A DNA stretch of 64,000 nucleotides from Thraustochytrium sp. TN22 (Eukaryota > Sar > Bigyra > Thraustochytrida > Thraustochytriidae). The stretch is from positions 23,531-87,530 of the forward strand of contig JABLUY010000030.1 in NCBI GenBank assembly GCA_013306675.1, given 5' to 3'. Under the pieces are notes generated by a model, which saw nothing but the letters and a program-made list of their open reading frames with translations, had not been told where the DNA came from and ran no database searches. The first letter of the stretch is position 1. Every line of letters begins with the position of its first letter. The position numbers were made by a program, and so were the translations under genes. Of the stretch, positions 47,158 through 55,993 are shown in pieces.

Positions 47158-47832
47158 CTCGGCCCGCGAGGGCCGCCGCGCCGCCGCCGCTGCCGCCGAG
47201 CCCTGCGCTGCGCCGCGCCGCGCCGCGCCGCCCGCGCGCGCGCCTCCGCCCCGCGCCTGCCCTCGCCCCCGCACCGCGCCGCGCCGCGCCCCGCGCGCGG
47301 CTTCGGTTTTGCCGCGCCGCGCGCAGCTCGCCGTCGCCGGACTCGGACCAGCGCGACCTCGGGCTCCAGCTCGGCCTCGGCTCGCGCCTGCCGCGGCGCT
47401 CCTGCCCGGCTGCTGCGCGTCGGGCGCGCCTCGGAGTCCGCGTCGCAAGTCTTCACGGCGAGTGCTTGCATGCCGTCGTCCTGCTCGAGCGTCTCGTCTC
47501 GGGCGAGGCGCTGCGAGACGCTGGTGGACTGCCCTGTGCGCTCCTCCCTGTGCGCCTGCGCGTGGTGGCTCGCGCTCGTCGTGCTCGTCGCGCTCGTCGC
47601 GCTCTGCACGCTCTGCACGCTCGTCGCACTCTGCACGCCCGTCGCGCTCTGCACGCCCGCCGCGCTCTGCAGGTTCGTGGCGCTCTGCAGGTTCGTGGCG
47701 CTCTGCACGCGCGGCGTGGAGTGTGGAGTGGCCGCGGGACGAGGACGAGGCGACCACGGCGCCACCAACCAGCTCCAGAAGCTGGGGCTGCAGCACCATT
47801 CCCCATTCCGGCAACGCCGCGGCGCGAGGAGC
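47158..47832. promoter_or_regulatory. Divergent promoter region with 18-bp repeats
   Basis: 675 bp shared by the L/F-transferase and TPR-TTL genes. The middle (about 47585-47712) is a minisatellite of an 18-bp unit, GTCGCGCTCTGCACGCCC and variants, in five or six copies. No other gene was recognised. Confidence 0.6.
47585..47712. repeat. 18-bp minisatellite in divergent promoter
   Basis: Five to six imperfect units with core CGCTCTGCA and alternating CGCCC/GGTTC ends, in the middle of the shared promoter. Confidence 0.85.
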
Positions 47833-49602
47833 ATGAGCGCGCAGGCGGAGGCGGCGGACGCGCTGAGCGAGCGCGGCGACTGGGCCGGCGCGGCGCGGCT
47901 GTACGAGGCGAGCCTGGCGAGCGCGCCGGACCTGCTGCATGCGCTCGCCAACTACGCCGTGCTGCTGACGGAGATCGCGGACAGCGGCGGCGCCGATGCG
48001 GTCGGCGGCGTGAGCGCGCTGCGCGCCAAGGCGACCGACCTGTACGCGCGGGCGCTGCGCGCCAAGCCGGACTGGTTCGACGGGCACTACAACCTGGCCA
48101 ACCTGCTCGCGGAGAGCGGCCCCGAGGGCGAGGCCGCGGCCATCGAGCACTACCGCGAGGCGCTCAAGCTGGAGCCGGAGGACGCCGACGCGCACAACAA
48201 CCTGTCCATCTGCCTGCTGCGCGCGGGCCAGCTCGAGACGGCGCTCTTGCACGCCAAGGCGGCGGTGCGCATCGACAAGGCGCGGCCCGCGTTTCTGGCC
48301 AACATCGCGGAGCTCTACAACGCCACGGGCGACGCCAAAAAGGCCATCTTCTTCGCGCGCAGGAGCGCCGACCCGCAGGCGCTCCTGCTGCTCGCCTCGC
48401 TGCACGCGCAGCAAGGCGACCTGGACGGGGCGCGCGCTGCGCTGCAGCAGCTCGTGGACGCCGACGCGCACGCCGACAACCTGCCCGCGCGCCTGCGGCT
48501 CTTCTCGCTGCTCGCCGCCAGGCCGGCCTGGCGCCAGGACGCGCTTGACCTCGCGGCGCGCACCGCCGACCTCTACGCGGCGCGCTGCCCGGCGGACACG
48601 GTCGGCGCCGCGGCGCTGCGGGCGCTCAGCGGCGCGCCGCACGAGGCGACCGACGCCCACGACGAGGCGCCGCTCTCGCACGCCGCCGAGATGTGCGTGC
48701 TGCACCTCAAGCTCGACGACGCCAGCGCGCTCGCGCACAAGTGCCTCGTGCACGAGCGGCTCGTGGCGGCCGGCTCCACGGACATCGCGCCGCGCACGAG
48801 CATCTGCGCCACGGACGAGGAGCTCGCCGCCGCGCTGGCCAAGGTGCCTGAGGGCACGCTCATGTACGTCAAGGACCCGGCCGTGCAGCGCGGCCAGGGC
48901 ATCCGCATCGTGCGCACGCCCGTGCCCGCCGGCGAGGTGCGCGACTGGGTGCCTGCCGGCCGCCGCGTGTGCCTGCAGGAGGCCGTCACGCCCGCGCTCC
49001 TGGACGGCCGCAAGTTCGGCGTGCGCATGCACGTCGCCGTCGTGGCGGACCCGGCCTCCGCCGCCGCCGCTCGCGTCTTTGTCAGCCGCGACGGCATCCT
49101 CACCAAGTGCGGCAAGCCGTACGCGCACGACGACACGGGCGCGCTCGCGCAGATCACCTGCACCAGCGTGCAGCGCGCCGAGGCCGGCTTCGACCGCGAG
49201 GCCGTCAAGGGCCCGGCCGCGCAGCTCTGGGACGCCTTCGACGACGCGCTGCCGCTCATCGACGACGCCGTCCTGCGCTCCGTGCGCGCCGTTGCCGCCG
49301 AGCTCTATGTTCCGCCTGCCGCCGCCGACGGCGCCGGCGATGCCGCCGCCGCCGCGCGGCCGCCGCGCGCGCAGTTCTTCGGCTACGACTTTTGCTTTGA
49401 CGAGGCTGGCCGCCCCGTCTTCATCGAGGCCAACATCTCGCCGCAGTTCCAGGACGCCAAGAGCCTCGCGTCGCTCCGCTCCCGTCTCGCGCCGGACCTC
49501 ATCAACTCCGTGCCGCTGCTGCTGGCGCCCGACGCGGCCGAGGCCTTCGCCGAGCCTGCGCGCGGCTGGAAGTTCGTCGGCACCACCGCCAATGCAATGT
49601 AA
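47833..49602 (+). CDS. TPR-TTL fusion protein
   Basis: A 589-residue protein starting MSAQAEAADALSERGDW. Residues about 3-200 contain at least four tetratricopeptide repeats (A-x-x-L-Y-x-x-x-L; WFDGHYNLANLLAE; ADAHNNLSICLLRAG; PAFLANIAELYNATGD). Residues about 310-575 are a TTL-type ATP-grasp domain: MYVKDPAVQRGQGIRIV (ATP loop), CLQEAVTPALLDGRKFGVRMHVAVV, and FFGYDFCFDEAGRPVFIEANISPQF, with the metal-binding D and E-x-N intact. It is therefore probably an active amino-acid ligase on tubulin or another protein, recruited through the TPRs. It is soluble, unlike the membrane-anchored TTL protein at 25 kb. Its stop codon lies 16 bp from the SPT4 stop on the opposite strand. Confidence 0.87.
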   Translation: MSAQAEAADALSERGDWAGAARLYEASLASAPDLLHALANYAVLLTEIADSGGADAVGGVSALRAKATDLYARALRAKPDWFDGHYNLANLLAESGPEGEAAAIEHYREALKLEPEDADAHNNLSICLLRAGQLETALLHAKAAVRIDKARPAFLANIAELYNATGDAKKAIFFARRSADPQALLLLASLHAQQGDLDGARAALQQLVDADAHADNLPARLRLFSLLAARPAWRQDALDLAARTADLYAARCPADTVGAAALRALSGAPHEATDAHDEAPLSHAAEMCVLHLKLDDASALAHKCLVHERLVAAGSTDIAPRTSICATDEELAAALAKVPEGTLMYVKDPAVQRGQGIRIVRTPVPAGEVRDWVPAGRRVCLQEAVTPALLDGRKFGVRMHVAVVADPASAAAARVFVSRDGILTKCGKPYAHDDTGALAQITCTSVQRAEAGFDREAVKGPAAQLWDAFDDALPLIDDAVLRSVRAVAAELYVPPAAADGAGDAAAAARPPRAQFFGYDFCFDEAGRPVFIEANISPQFQDAKSLASLRSRLAPDLINSVPLLLAPDAAEAFAEPARGWKFVGTTANAM

Positions 49603-49618
49603 CATCACTACGTAGTCC

Positions 49619-50160
49619 TCATGCGTTTTCATCCATGCTAACCTTCGCCAGAACCTTGCGGTTCGAGTCGCGGCAGATCTCCTGCACCTCGTCGATCGGC
49701 TCCTCGTTCACCTTGATGGCATACGTGCCCGGCGTGAAGTTTGCTGCGCATCAACATCACCCGTCAGTCTTTAATCGAGCAAGCACGCAAGCAAGACACG
49801 TAAGCCACAGCAGGGCGACGCGTGAACGTACAGATGCGCTGCCACTTGGCCACCCAGCTTGTCTTGGGCTGCATCATGGCCACGAGTCCCTCGTAGTTCT
49901 TGGTCGTCGCGCCATCCACGATCCTCCTCTCGCCCCAGTCCAAGTGCGGGCAGTTCGGGCACCCATCATCGATAAACTGTGTCACGCGGTCAGTCAGCCC
50001 TCGCCCCGCCGCGCCCGCACTTATCCTCCTCGCGTGCGCAACCTACCTGCGCGTACGTCTTGACGAGCATGCAGACCATGCAGGCGCGGAGGCCCTTCAT
50101 CTCGTCCGGCACGCTGTACTTGCCCACCTGCTCGCCGCCGCCCATCTCATCGTCCGACAT
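49619..50160 (-). CDS. SPT4: Transcription elongation factor SPT4, two introns
   Basis: A 127-residue zinc-finger subunit of the Spt4-Spt5 (DSIF) complex that clamps RNA polymerase II. Exon 1 is 50160-50047 (MSDDEMGGG...RACMVCMLVKTYAQ), exon 2 is 49976-49832 (FIDDGCPNCPHLDW...TSWVAKWQRI), and exon 3 is 49743-49619 (SNFTPGTYAIKVNEEPIDE...). Introns of 70 and 88 nt have GTAGGT and GTACGT donors and CAG acceptors. The joins restore KTYAQ-FIDDGC and WQRI-SNFTPG, which match the family (human WQRVSNFKPG). The four zinc ligands C-x-x-C and C-x-x-C (C27, C30, C44, C47) and the EGLVAMM segment are present. Length is close to the usual 110-120 residues. Confidence 0.95.
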
Positions 50161-50728
50161 CCTGCCGCCGCCGCGCGCCGCGCCGCGCCGCGCCGCCGCC
50201 GCCGCCGCCGCCGCCGGCCGGCCGCTCCCGATCAATCGACTTTGATTGTTTCTTTTGTTTGATCGATCGTTTGAACGCGACGCCTCGGGCAAAGGGGCCG
50301 AATTTCAAATAAACCGGCCCAGATTCAAACTCAACCCGGCCGCATTCGACTTTCAAACACGCTCCGCGACGCCGGCTCGGGTTGCCAGCCGCCGATCAAT
50401 CAAAGCGCCTGGCCCTCGGCGCGTCCCGCCCGCGCCCGCGCGCCGCGCGCCCGCCGGCCGCCTGGCCAGCGGCCAATCTGCAGGAAGATGCCGCGCCGTT
50501 GCGGGAATGCGTGCGCGATCGCGGCACTTGGCCAGGCAAGGGAGACAGGGCCAGACTGACACAAGTTCGAGCGCGCTCGCTCGCTCGCTCGCTGGCGGCG
50601 GCAGTCCGCCTACGTCCCCGCGCGGGCCAGAGCTGCTCAGTCGCTGGCTCGGTCGCAGGCTCGGTCGCAGGCTCGGTCGCTGGCTCGGTCGCTGGCGGCA
50701 GTGGTCAACGCTCCGTCGTCTCGCGAGC
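50161..50728. other. Divergent intergenic region with GCTC and 12-bp repeats
   Basis: About 570 bp between SPT4 and the methyltransferase. There is a GCTC run at 50571-50595 and a 12-bp tandem (GGCTCGGTCGCT/GCA, about five units, 50638-50698) ending 30 bp before the methyltransferase ATG. Confidence 0.6.
50571..50698 (+). repeat. GCTC run and 12-bp GGCTCGGTCGCT tandem repeat
   Basis: Two neighbouring simple arrays in the 5' leader or promoter of the methyltransferase gene. The second is a higher-order form of the same GCTC/GGTC theme. Confidence 0.8.
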
Positions 50729-52072
50729 ATGTCTGAAGTCGGGCGGTGGGTCGAGGCGGCGCTGGGCGCCGTGGCGGGTCGGGCTCATGCGATGGTGGTC
50801 ACGGTCTCGCGCGCCGACGTGGGCAACGCCGGCGCGAAGTCGCAGCAGTGGCTGTACAGCGCGCTGGGCATGACGACGCTGGCCTTTTGGTTCGGCATGT
50901 CGACCGGCGCCGTGCTCATGGGCGCCAAGGTGCGCTTTAAGCAGCGCAAGAGCGCCGTGGAGGCTGCTGCCGAGGACGCCGCCGCCGTCGTGCGTGCCGC
51001 GAGCAAGGCCAAGGCCGACGACTACCTGTACGCCCTCTTCGGCAAGATGCTCACGTCGGCAGCGTTGCACGTTGGCGACCAGCTCGGGCTCTACAAGGAG
51101 CTCCAGCTGGTCGGCCCCATCACGTGCGCAAAGTTCGCCGAGCGCACCGGCCTGCACGAGCGCTGGCTGCTCGAGTGGCTGCGCCAGCAGGCCAGCGCGG
51201 GCCTACTCACGTACGAGCCTGGCGCGCGCACCTTTGCGCTCGCGCCGGGCTTCGCGGAGTCGCTGGTGGACGACGGGATCATGGGCATGTTCCAGATGGG
51301 GCCCGGCCTGCACGCGCGCATCGCCGGGCTCACCACCGTGATGCAGGACCCGGAGGGCCGCGGCGAGCCGTACGACGGCTCCTTCAAGGACGACATCGCG
51401 CGCGGCATCGAGCGCCTGCACAAGCACGCCTACACGTCGGCCATCCCGGACGGCCTCTTCGCCGCGCCCGAGGTCATGGACGGCCGCCTGCCCGACCTCC
51501 TTGGCAAGGGCGGCGTTCGCGTCGCGGAGATCGGCTGCGGCTCCGGCGGCGGCCTCGTCGAGCTTGGACGCCGCTACCCGAACGGCGACTTCCACGGCTT
51601 TGAGCTCTCGCAAGAGGCCATCACCCAGGCGCGCAACCGCATCGCCTCGGCGCGCCTCAAGAACGTCACCATCCACGATGTGCGCGATTCGCCCATTCAG
51701 CCAGACTCCTTCGACTTCATTTACTGCCACGACGTCATCCATGACTGCGCGCACCCGATGCCACTGCTGCGCGACGCCTACAAGGGCCTTCGCCCCGGCA
51801 GCGTCTTCGTTGCCGTCGATATTAGCACGCACGAGGAGGAGTCCGATCTAATCGCCGACCCCGCCTCCCACGTGCGCTTTGGCTTCTCGTGCGGCCTTTG
51901 CCTTCACTCGGGCTCCAGCGAGCCGGACGGCGCGCGCATCGGCACCCTCGGCCTGAGCCCCTCCATGCTAGGCAAGATGCTCGCTGAGATCGGCTTCGAG
52001 GACTACAAGCACTTTGACGTCCCCGTCCTGGCTGGCAACTTTTGCTACGTTGCGCGCAAGCCTGCCAAGTAA
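50729..52072 (+). CDS. Membrane-anchored winged-helix SAM-dependent methyltransferase
   Basis: A 447-residue class I methyltransferase. One hydrophobic segment (about 42-65, WLYSALGMTTLAFWFGMSTG) precedes a charged helix. Residues about 95-190 resemble the winged-helix dimerisation domain of small-molecule methyltransferases (LHVGDQLGLYKEL, FAERTGLHERWLLEWLRQQ, GLLTYEPGARTFALAPGFAE). The Rossmann domain follows, with motif I VRVAEIGCGSGGG (about 262-275), an acidic end of strand 2 in FHGFELSQEA, and DFIYCHDVIHDCAHP after strand 4. The last part (HVRFGFSCGLCLHSGS...LAEIGFEDY) matches Rv2258c-like proteins. The substrate is unknown; a lipid or quinone-like molecule would suit a membrane anchor, as inference. 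Confidence 0.83.
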   Translation: MSEVGRWVEAALGAVAGRAHAMVVTVSRADVGNAGAKSQQWLYSALGMTTLAFWFGMSTGAVLMGAKVRFKQRKSAVEAAAEDAAAVVRAASKAKADDYLYALFGKMLTSAALHVGDQLGLYKELQLVGPITCAKFAERTGLHERWLLEWLRQQASAGLLTYEPGARTFALAPGFAESLVDDGIMGMFQMGPGLHARIAGLTTVMQDPEGRGEPYDGSFKDDIARGIERLHKHAYTSAIPDGLFAAPEVMDGRLPDLLGKGGVRVAEIGCGSGGGLVELGRRYPNGDFHGFELSQEAITQARNRIASARLKNVTIHDVRDSPIQPDSFDFIYCHDVIHDCAHPMPLLRDAYKGLRPGSVFVAVDISTHEEESDLIADPASHVRFGFSCGLCLHSGSSEPDGARIGTLGLSPSMLGKMLAEIGFEDYKHFDVPVLAGNFCYVARKPAK

Positions 52073-52202
52073 AGATGTTGCTCTTGATCTCACTGTCAAT
52101 ACATACTACACGCGCCTGCTCCGACCTGATCGTACATCGCACGGAGTGCCGCCAGGCAGGGCTCCCCAGCCCGTGCCTGCCGCGGCCTCGGTTCTCGCAT
52201 CA

Positions 52203-53078
52203 TCACGCAGAAGAGGAGGGCTCGCTGAGAGCACCGTCGTCGCCATCGTGGCCACCGCGCTTCGAAGACTTGCCCGTCGAGGCGAGGTCCGCGTTGCCGA
52301 GGCCGTGGCTGTTCTCGGCGGCAGACGGCGTGGCGCGGTTGCCGAAGCGCCGCAGCGTCGTGGTGAGCGACCTGGCGCCGAGGTCGCCGAGCGAGTCCTC
52401 GTCCAGAATCTCCAGCTCCAGCTCGCGCTCGCGCGTCAGCTGGTCCACCTTGGCCGACGTCGCCTGCAGCTGCTGCAGCAGCTGCTCAATTGTGCGCTGC
52501 TGCTGCGCGAGCCGGCCCTCCAAGACGCCCGGCGGCGACGGCAGCCCCGCGTCCACGGGCGCCTCCTCGAACGCGGGGGCGGACGCGGCCGAGGGCCGCG
52601 GCCTACTATATGGCGAGCCCGCGCTCGCGCTCGCGCCGCTCGTCCTCCTCGCGCCCGGCGAGCCGTAGGCGCTGCCGGTGTTGCTAGAGTACTTGCCCTC
52701 GCCGCTCTCGGCGGCGCCGCCGCGCTGGTCGAGCAGCTGGTCCACCTTGGCGGCGAGGTCCGCGAGCTGCTGTGCCCACATCGCGGCTGGCGGCGCCGCT
52801 GCGGCTGGCGAGGCGGCCGCAGCGGCGCCGGCAGCGGCGGCGCCCGCGGGCGGCGCGAGCCCCTGCGACGCCTCGGCCAGCAGCGCGGCGCCGTGCTCGC
52901 GGATGTGCTTGACGAAGAGGCGCATGCGCGCGGGCACCTCGGGCTCAACGGCCGAGCCCAGGCCGCCGCCGCGCGCGCCGGGCCCGCCGCCGCCGCTGCG
53001 CTCGGACCCGCTCGCGGACCCCGCGTCGGACCCGCTCGACCTGCTCGCCTCGCTCTCTGAGCCCGAGTCGTCGCTCAT
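52203..53078 (-). CDS. Uncharacterised Ser/Ala-rich coiled-coil protein
   Basis: A 291-residue protein starting MSDDSGSESEASRSS. The N terminus is Ser/Gly-rich and acidic. A short helical segment (about 52-72, RMRLFVKHIREHGAALLAEAS), an Ala/Pro linker, a second helix (AQQLADLAAKVDQLLDQR) and a longer coiled coil (about 190-225, RLAQQQRTIEQLLQQLQATSAKVDQLTRERELELEIL) follow. The coiled coil has heptad-like spacing that suggests dimerisation. No catalytic motif is seen. I do not recognise a family. Confidence 0.6.
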   Translation of the reverse strand: MSDDSGSESEASRSSGSDAGSASGSERSGGGGPGARGGGLGSAVEPEVPARMRLFVKHIREHGAALLAEASQGLAPPAGAAAAGAAAAASPAAAAPPAAMWAQQLADLAAKVDQLLDQRGGAAESGEGKYSSNTGSAYGSPGARRTSGASASAGSPYSRPRPSAASAPAFEEAPVDAGLPSPPGVLEGRLAQQQRTIEQLLQQLQATSAKVDQLTRERELELEILDEDSLGDLGARSLTTTLRRFGNRATPSAAENSHGLGNADLASTGKSSKRGGHDGDDGALSEPSSSA

Positions 53079-53471
53079 GGCGGCAGGGGCGTTGGCGCTT
53101 TGCTCGTCATCGATGGTTGGGACTCTTGCTGGAGTAAGTGAAGCGACACCGCCGACACGACTCGGACCGACCGCGACCGACCACGACCTCCTGAACGAGC
53201 CCAAGCGCCAAAGCTGCCAAGCTGCCATGGTCTTTTCCAGCTCCCAGGTCTTTTCAGCCCACATCGTCATGTGCTAAGTCCACCAGCGATTTTGCATTTG
53301 ATTATCAATGTCATGGCAGGCCGCATGAGGCGGCAGGTTGGGAGCACTGCCCCGGAGCTCGCTCGCTCGCTCGCTCGCACGCTTGACAAGGGTCGTCATT
53401 TCATCTCATCTCATCTCGTCTCATCGTCGCGTCGCGTCGTGTTGCGTCGCATCGCGTTTTGCGTGCCAACT
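53079..53471. other. Short intergenic region with GCTC run
   Basis: 393 bp between two minus-strand genes. It holds the promoter of the coiled-coil gene, a GCTC run at 53356-53380 and CATCT/CGTCG simple repeats at 53397-53450, near the 3' end of the Mog fusion gene. Confidence 0.6.
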
Positions 53472-54108
53472 CTACTGTTGGGTCTCGGCCGGGCGCGGCG
53501 TGGACTGGAGCTGCGAGAGGGCGTGCGGGACGACGGGCAGGAGCACCGCAAGACCCTCGCGCACAGCCTTGGGTCGGCCAGGCAGATTGACGACAAGCGT
53601 ACTGTCGTTCATGATGCCGGCGACGGCGCGAGAGAGCATGGCCAGCGGCTCGACCCGCGCGGTCTCGCGACGGATGGTCTCCGGGATGCCGCGCACCTCG
53701 CGCTGCACGACGCGGAGCGTCGCCTCGGGCGTCACATCGCGCGGCGCCAGGCCAGTGCCGCCCGTGGTGAGAATGAGGTTGCACGTGGCCGCCAACTCGA
53801 CGAGCGCGCGCGAGATGTCGCTCTCCTCGTCGGGCACAACCTTGGTCTCCGGCTCGGCGGCCAGCGCCAGCGCCGCGCCATCCTGCTTGCATAGCGAGCG
53901 GACAATGGAGCTGATTTCCGGACCCGAGATGTCCTTGTAGATGCCATGGAAGACGCGGTCGCTAACTGTCAGCACGCCGAGACGCACTTCGACCGGCTTG
54001 CCGGTCAAGGCCGGCGTCTGCTGCGCCGCTTGCGCTGCCACGCTGGCACCATCCAGCGCGCATGGATCCTCGCAGCACACGTCTGACATGACGGGTCCGG
54101 TCGATGCC

Positions 54109-54142
<34 letters not shown>

Positions 54143-54521
54143 TGGCAGCCGCCTTTCGCGGCTTCTTGTCGGCGCTCGTCGAGAGGTCCAGGTCCGGGTG
54201 CTGCGCGTGGATGTCCTTGCTGGCCTCGAGCGCGTCCAGCTGTTCCTGCGAAGCCTTACCCTGGAACTGCTTCTTCCAGTCCGCGTACGGCATGCCATAC
54301 ACCTCCTGCAGCGCGTCCTCATAGTCCGCGTCCACGCCGTGCTCTCGCGCGGCGCGCAGCAGCCACTTGCTCAGACAGTTCCTGCAGAACCCAGACACCG
54401 TCATCATGTCGATGTTCTGCACGCCCGTGTTCTTGCGCAGGTGTTGCACCAGGCTCTCGAACGCGCTCGCCTCCAGCTCGCGCCGCGTCGCCGCGTCCAC
54501 GTCCATGCCCACGGCCGCCAT
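53472..54521 (-). CDS. DUF1244-MogA/MoaB fusion, molybdenum cofactor biosynthesis
   Basis: A 349-residue two-domain protein. Residues about 10-97 are a DUF1244 domain (ESLVQHLRKNTGVQNIDMM, GFCRNCLSKW, YGMPYADWKKQFQ), a small helical family best known from alphaproteobacteria. An Ala-Pro repeat linker (about 126-140) and a short Cys-rich stretch (DVCCEDPC, 147-154) lead to a MogA/MoaB domain (about 178-335) with LGVLTVSDRV, the ATP/molybdopterin-binding TTGGTG (252-257), D262 and VVNLPGRPKAV. MogA/Cnx1G enzymes adenylylate molybdopterin before molybdate insertion; MoaB is similar in sequence, so which applies is not settled. The ATG at 54521 is used. The fusion suggests that DUF1244 works with the cofactor pathway, possibly in the mitochondrion. 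Confidence 0.87.
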
Positions 54522-55993
54522 GGCGCCAGCGAGGCGAGACGCTTCGCCTCGCTGCGTCGGGCTGGGCGTGCTTGCGCTCTCCGCGGAGCTGCGCCCGCTG
54601 ATCTCGCGCCGCCCGGCCTCCGCTTTCTCCGCGCGCACGAGCGACGGCCGCGACCTCCGAGGTCTGCCGAGGTCTGCCGAGCCTCCAGAATCTCTCTGTT
54701 GTAGTAGCACCGCAACAGTGCCCAGGGTCTCTGCGACGGCCGTGCCGGCGGCCCCGTCGCGCGGCGCGAGGCGGCGGAGGCCTTGGTGTCCTCGTCGCAC
54801 AGTGTGCCGCGCTGCAAGACGCTTTGTTTAGCTCTGAGACTCGAGCTCGCGCGGGGAGTTGAGCTCGCGAAAGCCTCGGACGTCCTGTGGTGACGGCACA
54901 AGCACAAGCACTGCTGGACCGACCGCGAACTCTATTCAAGTTGTGCGAGGCGCGCAGCGGCGCGCACTGCAGACACTGACAACTTGATGGAAGGCACTGC
55001 AGCTTCGACGGAACACAACCACTAGCGCTGGCGGAGGCCTCTTGGTCGGCAGCACTGCAGCGGTGAATCCCACACGTGCATTTGTCGCGGGTCCACTGGC
55101 AAAGCAATATGCCAGCCTCGCGCCGCTTGCAGTAACCCAACCCCTCGCCCTGAGCCGGCCTTCTTGTGCCTTGGACCTTCTGCAAGCCCGTCACCAGCCA
55201 TGCAGGCGTCCTGCATCCTTGCAACACGCCACATTGAGTTGATGACATCCTGCCGGGCCCTGTTCAATCAATAGCTCGCCTTGACTTTGTCGAGCCCGCC
55301 TTTTGCAACGATGAGCAGCGACCTCAGCATCTTCATCGGGGATGGTCTTCGGCATCGCTTCTCGTGCGGCTGAGAGCTCGTCCGTGGCAAGCAGGTCGAA
55401 GATGCCGTGTTCGCGCCACGCCACTCGCTACCAGTATCGCTTCAACGCCACGTTCGCCTCTCCCTGAGCCGAGTCTCCCGCCGCCACCTCAAGCCACCCC
55501 ATCGGTCCCCTATTCGCCCGCACGCCTGCCATGCCCATTGACGGTGAGCTCGCAGCGCATCCCAGTCCCCATCTCATTGAGCTCGCCGCTCCGCACGCGC
55601 CGCACCTCATCACGAGTCCATCCGCCTAAAACTCCCGCCTCGCCGCAGTTCTAGGCCGAAATCAGCCACCTGCAGCAGCAGGACGTCGTGCAGCAGCCGT
55701 GCGGCCTCGCCCCGCCCTCGTGCCGGCGCCCGCGGCCAGTTCTCGCGGTCCCTGACGGCCCTGGCCGAGCTCGGGTCGCCGCCGAGCACGACGAAAGACC
55801 GCCTTGTCGAGCCCAAGTTGGAGCCCGCCCGGCGGCGAGCAAACCCGAGACCCAGAGCTCCGCGCGCCTCGCTCGCCTCGGCAGGCGGCGCGGCGCGGCA
55901 GGCGGCGGCGCGCGAGCGCAGGACCGGCCGCGCGGCCCCGGCCGCGCGCGGTGGAGCCGCGCGCAGCGGCGGCGCGGTCTCGGCGGCGGCGGG
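54522..55993. other. Divergent intergenic region, Mog fusion and kinesin
   Basis: About 1.5 kb with no recognised gene. Both strands have short GC-driven open frames without domains. The last 300 bp before the kinesin ATG are extremely GC-rich. Confidence 0.55.
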
